Notes under the pieces: model-generated
Database searches by the model: none
What the model was told of the DNA's origin: nothing
What the model saw: only the letters and a program-made list of their open reading frames with translations
Shown: piece by piece, positions 12,743 to 16,770 of the stretch
Numbering within the stretch: position 1 is the first letter of the stretch
Layout: each line of letters opens with the position of its first letter
Made by a program: the position numbers and the translations under genes
Assembly: GCA_934120735.1 (NCBI GenBank)
Contig: CAKOVA010000042.1
Span: 1-16,770 of the forward strand
Length of the DNA stretch: 16,770 nt
Source: an uncultured Prevotella sp.
GTDB taxonomy: Bacteria > Bacteroidota > Bacteroidia > Bacteroidales > Bacteroidaceae
Direction of reading: 5' to 3'

Positions 12743-14200
12743 ATGAGTGAAATTAAAGATCTGAAACCGACCTGTGTATGGCGAAACTTTGACGCACTGA
12801 CGCAAGTGCCGCGTCCTTCTGGACATCTTGACAAAGTACATCAATTCTTACTTGACTTTGCAAAGCGTGCAGGTGTCGAGGCTTATGTGGACAAAGCCAA
12901 GAATGTAGTGATGAAGAAGCCCGCCACAGCAGGCATGGAGAACAGAAAGACGGTGATTTTGCAAGCACACATGGACATGGTTCCACAAAAAGCACCGGAG
13001 AGTAACCACAACTTTGAAACCGATCCGATAGAGACTTGGATTGACGGTGAATGGGTGAAAGCAAAGAACACCACCCTGGGAGCCGACAATGGAATGGGCG
13101 TAGCCGCCATCTTGGCTGTCATGGAAGACAAGAATTTGAAGCACGGTCCGATAGAAGGCCTCATCACCGCCGACGAAGAAACGGGTATGTTTGGCGCCAA
13201 CGATTTGCCAGAAGGCGAATTGGATGGTGACATTCTCATGAATTTAGACTCCGAAACGTGGGGTAAATTCGTCATCGGTAGTGCTGGTGGTGTTGACATC
13301 ACCGCCGAATTGGATTACAAAGAGGCAGCGACTGACGCTACAGATAAGGCCGTAAAAGTAACACTTTCGGGTCTTCGTGGCGGACACTCGGGCTTGGAAA
13401 TACATGAAGGTCGTGGCAATGCCAATAAACTGATGGTTCGATTGGTACACGAAGCGATATGCGAACTCGATGCTCGACTGGCCACATGGCATGGTGGCAA
13501 CATGCGCAATGCCATTCCTTTCAAGGCCGAAGTAGTGCTCACGTTGCCGAAAGAAAACGTTCCTGCACTGCAAGAGATGGTAGCTGGCTGGAAAGAAGAG
13601 TTCATACAGGAATACAAGGACATTGAGAGCGGCATCGAATTGACAGCCGAAGAGGTAGACACACCGGCCACACAGGTTCCCGAGGCCATACAAGACAACC
13701 TCATTGATGCCATCTATGCTTGCCACAATGGCGTGATGCGCATGATTCCTTCCATCCCTACAGTGGTGGAAACCTCATCCAATTTGGCCATCATTGACAT
13801 AGAATCGGGCAAAGCTTCATTTAAGATTTTGGCTCGTTCATCTAACGAATCCATGAAAGCTTACATCGGTGAAACCCTGCAAAGCTGTTTCAACATGGCT
13901 GGAATGAAGGTAACGTTCAGCGGAAGTTATGGCGGATGGGATCCAAATCCTGACAGTGAGGTGCTCGATTTGCTGATGAAACTGTACAAAGAGCAAAACA
14001 ATGAAGAAGGTATCGTGCAGGTAGACCACGCCGGTTTGGAGTGTTCCATCATCTTAGGTAAATATCCTAACCTGGACGTTGTATCGTTCGGACCCACCAT
14101 TCGCAGTCCACACACCTCAACAGAGCGTTGTCTTATCAGCACGGTAGAGCCTTTCTGGAACCTGTTGAAGAAAGTGTTGGAAGAGGTTCCGACGAAGTAA
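12743..14200 (+). CDS. pepD: Aminoacyl-histidine dipeptidase (Xaa-His dipeptidase, PepD)
   Basis: PepD is a dinuclear zinc peptidase of the M20 family that splits dipeptides, including carnosine-like Xaa-His, in the cytoplasm. From ATG 12743 the protein has 485 residues, the same length as the E. coli enzyme. Zinc and catalytic residues are visible: QAHMDMVPQ (His76, Asp78), LGADNGMGVAA (Asp115, bridging), ADEETGMFGA (Glu145/Glu146), NLDSE (Asp169) and the late RSPHTSTERC (His457). The M20 lid domain lies between about residues 190 and 390, with RGGHSGLEI. A start at 12686 would add 19 residues rich in Lys and Gln with no family resemblance, so the shorter start is chosen. The leader before it is A-rich, as usual in Bacteroidetes. 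A terminator follows. Confidence 0.93.
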   Translation: MSEIKDLKPTCVWRNFDALTQVPRPSGHLDKVHQFLLDFAKRAGVEAYVDKAKNVVMKKPATAGMENRKTVILQAHMDMVPQKAPESNHNFETDPIETWIDGEWVKAKNTTLGADNGMGVAAILAVMEDKNLKHGPIEGLITADEETGMFGANDLPEGELDGDILMNLDSETWGKFVIGSAGGVDITAELDYKEAATDATDKAVKVTLSGLRGGHSGLEIHEGRGNANKLMVRLVHEAICELDARLATWHGGNMRNAIPFKAEVVLTLPKENVPALQEMVAGWKEEFIQEYKDIESGIELTAEEVDTPATQVPEAIQDNLIDAIYACHNGVMRMIPSIPTVVETSSNLAIIDIESGKASFKILARSSNESMKAYIGETLQSCFNMAGMKVTFSGSYGGWDPNPDSEVLDLLMKLYKEQNNEEGIVQVDHAGLECSIILGKYPNLDVVSFGPTIRSPHTSTERCLISTVEPFWNLLKKVLEEVPTK

Positions 14201-14226
14201 CAGAAGTAAAACTGATTCATAAAAAT

Positions 14227-14272
14227 AGGTAGATTCATGGAACAATCCACATTCTTCCATGACATCAAACCT
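14227..14272. other. Long imperfect hairpin after pepD
   Basis: TCATGGAA (14235-14242) and TTCCATGA (14255-14262) are exact arms around a 12-base loop. The stem is extended outward by GAT/ATC and AGGT/ACCT with small bulges, giving about 15 pairs. No T-run follows. It lies between the pepD stop and the pepD terminator and could protect the 3' end of the mRNA or mark a site of protein binding. Confidence 0.5.
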
Positions 14273-14278
14273 CTTAGA

Positions 14279-14319
14279 GAGCCGATGTGCGAGCCAAAAG
14301 CCCTGCATATCGGCTTTTT
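14279..14319 (+). terminator. Intrinsic terminator of pepD
   Basis: GCCGATGTGC (14281-14290) pairs with GCATATCGGC (14305-14314) with one mismatch, followed by TTTTT (14315-14319). It closes the LPG-synthase-like/pepD unit before the OadA-like gene. Confidence 0.8.
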
Positions 14320-14391
14320 ATGTTTACTAACTTGAATGCCTATAAATCTTAAAAAAGCAACAAGGTCATGGACAAATTGATTTTTTTTGCT

Positions 14392-14399
14392 TAATTTTG
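14392..14399 (+). promoter_or_regulatory. -7 box of the OadA-like gene
   Basis: TAATTTTG matches TAnnTTTG and ends 33 bases before ATG 14433. It follows a run of eight T residues; I see no good -33 TTG at normal spacing. The box overlaps the alternative TTG start at 14397, which argues against that start. Confidence 0.5.
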
Positions 14400-14420
14400 C
14401 CGCACCGTGTAAAGGTTGAT

Positions 14421-14426
14421 AAGGAG
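14421..14426 (+). promoter_or_regulatory. Strong Shine-Dalgarno site of the OadA-like gene
   Basis: AAGGAG lies 6 bases before ATG 14433. A full Shine-Dalgarno site is unusual in this phylum and in this window; it confirms the start and suggests high expression. Confidence 0.7.
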
Positions 14427-14432
14427 AAAATT

Positions 14433-16208
14433 ATGAAGAAAAAAATACAGTTTAGTCTCATTTATAGAGACATGTGGCAATCTTCCGGTAAGTTTCAGCC
14501 ACTCAAAGATCAATTAGAACGCATTGCTCCAGTCATTATAGAGATGGGCTGTTTTGCTCGTGTAGAAACCAACGGAGGCGCTTTTGAACAAGTAAATTTG
14601 TTGGCAGGCGAGAACCCTAACGATGCTGTCCGTGCTTTCTGCGCGCCCTTTAACAAGGTAGGCATCAAGACACACATGCTCGATCGCGGACTGAATGCAT
14701 TGCGCATGTATCCCGTACCCGATGATGTACGTGCCCTGATGTACAAAGTAAAGCATGCACAAGGCGTGGACATCCCGCGCATTTTCGATGGCTTGAACGA
14801 TGTTCGCAACATCATTCCAAGCATCAAGTGGGCGAAAGAAGCAGGCATGACGCCACAGGGAACCCTGTGTATCACCACCTCTCCCATCCATACGCTGGAA
14901 TATTACGCCAATATTGCCGACACTTTGATTGAGGCAGGCGCAGAAGAAATCTGCCTAAAAGACATGGCCGGCATCGGTCAACCTACTTTCTTGGGACAGT
15001 TAACCAAGATGATAAAAGACAAACATCCAGAAATTATCCTCGAATATCACGGTCATACGGGTCCCGGATTGTCAATGGCGTCGATGTTAGAGGTAGCCAA
15101 AAACGGCATTGACATCTTGGATGTGGCCATCGAACCCCTATCATGGGGCAAAGTACACCCTGACGTTATCTCGGTGCAGAGCATGCTGAAGACGGCTGGT
15201 TTCGATGTTCCAGACATCAACATGGATGCCTACATGAAGGCTCGTGCATTGACTCAAGAGTTTATCGACGACTGGTTGGGCTACTTTATCAATCCACAAA
15301 ACAAGTTCATGAGCTCACTCTTGCTGGGCTGTGGCTTGCCTGGTGGCATGATGGGCAGCATGATGGCCGACCTGGCCGGCATTCATGGCACCATTAACAA
15401 CATCCGCAAGAAGAAGGGAGAGGAAGAACTTTCCACCGACGACATGCTCATCAAACTGTTCGATGAGGTGGCATACGTATGGCCACGCGTGGGTTATCCA
15501 CCCTTGGTGACACCTTTCTCACAGTATACCAAGAACATAGCACTGATGAACCTGTTGACCATGGAACAAGGAAAGGGCAGATTCGTCATGATGGACGACT
15601 CGATGTGGGGCATGATACTCGGCAAGAGTGGCAAGGTACCCGGCAAGGTTGACCAAGTATTGGTTGACCTCGCAAAAGAAAAGGGATACGAGTTTACGGA
15701 CGCAGACCCACATACTTTGTTGGAAAACAACTTGGATGACTTCAAGAAAGAAATGAAGGAAAACGGTTGGGACTTTGGCAAAGACGACGAAGAGCTGTTC
15801 GAATTGGCCATGCACCCCGAGCAATATCGCAACTACAAGAGCGGACAAGCGAAGAAAAACTTCTTGGCTGACCTGCAAAAAGCGAAGGATGCGAAACTTG
15901 GGAGCAAGGTGTCGAAAGAAGAACTCACCGCATTCAAGCATGCAAAAGCTGACGCTATTGTGGCTCCGGTCAATGGACAAGTGTTCTGGGAGTTCAATGG
16001 TGACGGCGAATGTGCTCCTTCTGTTGAGCCATATATCGGCAAAGAGTACGCCGAAGGCGACAAACTGTGTTACATTCAAGCACCATGGGGCGAGTTTGTG
16101 GAGATACCTGCGGCCTTAGGAGGCAAGTTGGTTGAGATCAATGCCAAGCAGGGAAGCAAGCTGAACAAGGGCGACGTGATTGCTTACATCGAGCGTCCAC
16201 AAGCTTGA
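14433..16208 (+). CDS. OadA-like carboxyltransferase (oxaloacetate decarboxylase alpha / pyruvate carboxylase subunit B type) with a biotin-less C-terminal domain
   Basis: The carboxyltransferase domain of this family moves CO2 between oxaloacetate or pyruvate and a biotin carrier. The 591-residue protein has the TIM-barrel active site: YRDMWQSS (11-18, equivalent to the RDxxQS motif), ICLKDMAGIG (173-182, with the lysine that is carbamylated in relatives, Lys176) and EYHGHTGPG (204-212, metal ligands His206 and His208). A helical region (PGGMMGSMMADL) follows to about 480. The last 83 residues look like a biotinyl/lipoyl-type barrel (IVAPVNGQV ... GKLVEINAKQGSKLNKGD), but at the EAMKM position it reads QAPWG, with Trp552 where the biotinylated lysine should be. 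A separate biotin carrier would then be needed. Start chosen by the AAGGAG site; the longer frame from a TTG at 14397 overlaps the promoter. Confidence 0.85.
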   Translation: MKKKIQFSLIYRDMWQSSGKFQPLKDQLERIAPVIIEMGCFARVETNGGAFEQVNLLAGENPNDAVRAFCAPFNKVGIKTHMLDRGLNALRMYPVPDDVRALMYKVKHAQGVDIPRIFDGLNDVRNIIPSIKWAKEAGMTPQGTLCITTSPIHTLEYYANIADTLIEAGAEEICLKDMAGIGQPTFLGQLTKMIKDKHPEIILEYHGHTGPGLSMASMLEVAKNGIDILDVAIEPLSWGKVHPDVISVQSMLKTAGFDVPDINMDAYMKARALTQEFIDDWLGYFINPQNKFMSSLLLGCGLPGGMMGSMMADLAGIHGTINNIRKKKGEEELSTDDMLIKLFDEVAYVWPRVGYPPLVTPFSQYTKNIALMNLLTMEQGKGRFVMMDDSMWGMILGKSGKVPGKVDQVLVDLAKEKGYEFTDADPHTLLENNLDDFKKEMKENGWDFGKDDEELFELAMHPEQYRNYKSGQAKKNFLADLQKAKDAKLGSKVSKEELTAFKHAKADAIVAPVNGQVFWEFNGDGECAPSVEPYIGKEYAEGDKLCYIQAPWGEFVEIPAALGGKLVEINAKQGSKLNKGDVIAYIERPQA

Positions 16209-16237
16209 TGATTTTGTTTTAACGTCAAACAACATAC

Positions 16238-16280
16238 AACTCATCTTCGGGTACTTGCATGCCTGAAGGTGAGTTTTTTT
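16238..16280 (+). terminator. Intrinsic terminator after the OadA-like gene
   Basis: AACTCATCTTCGGG (16238-16251) faces CCTGAAGGTGAGTT (16262-16275) with single mismatches, followed by a T-run to 16280. The hairpin ends only about 20 bases before the next ATG at 16301. Confidence 0.8.
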
Positions 16281-16300
16281 AATGATTAAAACGCTTTTTC

Positions 16301-16770
16301 ATGGACTATTTAGCCATCATCAATCAGTATTACCCACAAGGAAGCAAGGTGCGGGACATCCTCTTGACGCACAGCGAATGCGTAACCCGCAAGGCATTGC
16401 AAATTGTCGACAAGCATCCGGAGTTGAAACTCGACCGCACCTTCATCGAAGAGGCAGCCATGCTGCACGACATCGGCATTGTAAAATGCGACGCACCGGG
16501 CATCCAATGCTTTGGCACCGAACCGTATATCAAGCACGGTATCATCGGGGCAGACATGCTGCGCGCAGCTGGTTTCCCACGGCATGCGCGGGTTTGCGAA
16601 CGCCATACGGGTGCCGGAATCGCCTTGCAGGACATCATAGAACAGCATCTGCCCCTGCCCCATCATGACTTTTTGCCCGAGACCATGGAGGAACAGGTGA
16701 TTTGTTATGCCGACAAGTTCTACTCCAAAACGCACCTCGACCGTGTGAGAACGCCCGAACAGGCACTGAA
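16301..16770 (+). CDS. HD-domain metal-dependent hydrolase, N-terminal part (3' end outside window)
   Basis: HD-domain proteins are metal-dependent phosphohydrolases, often acting on nucleotides. The frame is open from ATG 16301 to the window edge (156 codons plus two bases), starting MDYLAIINQYYPQGSKVRDI. The HD ligands are visible: His24 (LTHSEC), His56-Asp57 (MLHDIGIV), His79 (KHGIIGADML), His102 (ERHTGAG) and Asp138 (CYADKF). The extra histidines suggest a dinuclear or trinuclear HD site. It begins 20 bases after a strong terminator and I see no full -7 box between them, so its promoter is unclear. The substrate is unknown. Confidence 0.8.
   Translation, partial: MDYLAIINQYYPQGSKVRDILLTHSECVTRKALQIVDKHPELKLDRTFIEEAAMLHDIGIVKCDAPGIQCFGTEPYIKHGIIGADMLRAAGFPRHARVCERHTGAGIALQDIIEQHLPLPHHDFLPETMEEQVICYADKFYSKTHLDRVRTPEQAL

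Overview
The window looks like a chromosomal segment from a Bacteroidales bacterium, most probably a Prevotella-type genome. The evidence is the repeated Bacteroidetes promoter signature (TTTG, 18-23 bases, TAnnTTTG) upstream of most transcription units, the near absence of Shine-Dalgarno sites, a Bacteroidetes-style lipoprotein, and protein sequences (Mfd, DnaX, OadA-like, FtsB/DivIC) of the Bacteroidetes type. No rRNA, tRNA, insertion sequence, CRISPR array or prophage was recognised.

Left part (1-8818, all genes on the minus strand). The 5' two-fifths of mfd runs off the left edge. It is followed by a self-contained class II Fic AMP-transferase, a short array of 22-bp repeats, and a dolichol-phosphate-mannose-synthase-like glycosyltransferase. 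Next comes an apparent operon: lipoprotein, dihydroorotase, membrane metallophosphoesterase, PlsC acyltransferase. Before it lies a two-gene FtsB/DivIC plus four-helix membrane protein unit. Envelope building dominates this half.

Middle (8819-11632). dnaX is transcribed divergently from the ftsB/divIC unit. After it comes about 880 bp without any long gene. This stretch is not empty: it holds a 29-residue membrane-peptide gene on the minus strand with its own promoter and terminator, an inverted repeat between two divergent promoters, and a 400-bp block with no recognisable gene.

Right part (11633-16770, plus strand). A polytopic LPG-synthase/flippase-like membrane protein, the aminoacyl-histidine dipeptidase PepD, an OadA-like carboxyltransferase whose C-terminal biotinyl-like domain lacks the biotinylated lysine, and the start of an HD-domain hydrolase that runs off the right edge.

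The most unusual structure is a 66-bp repeat unit found in the 5' leaders of two unrelated operons (3491-3617 and 7914-7995). At both sites it abuts the -7 promoter box, so the transcript is predicted to begin in or beside the repeat. The second is the hidden 29-aa gene at 11279-11368.
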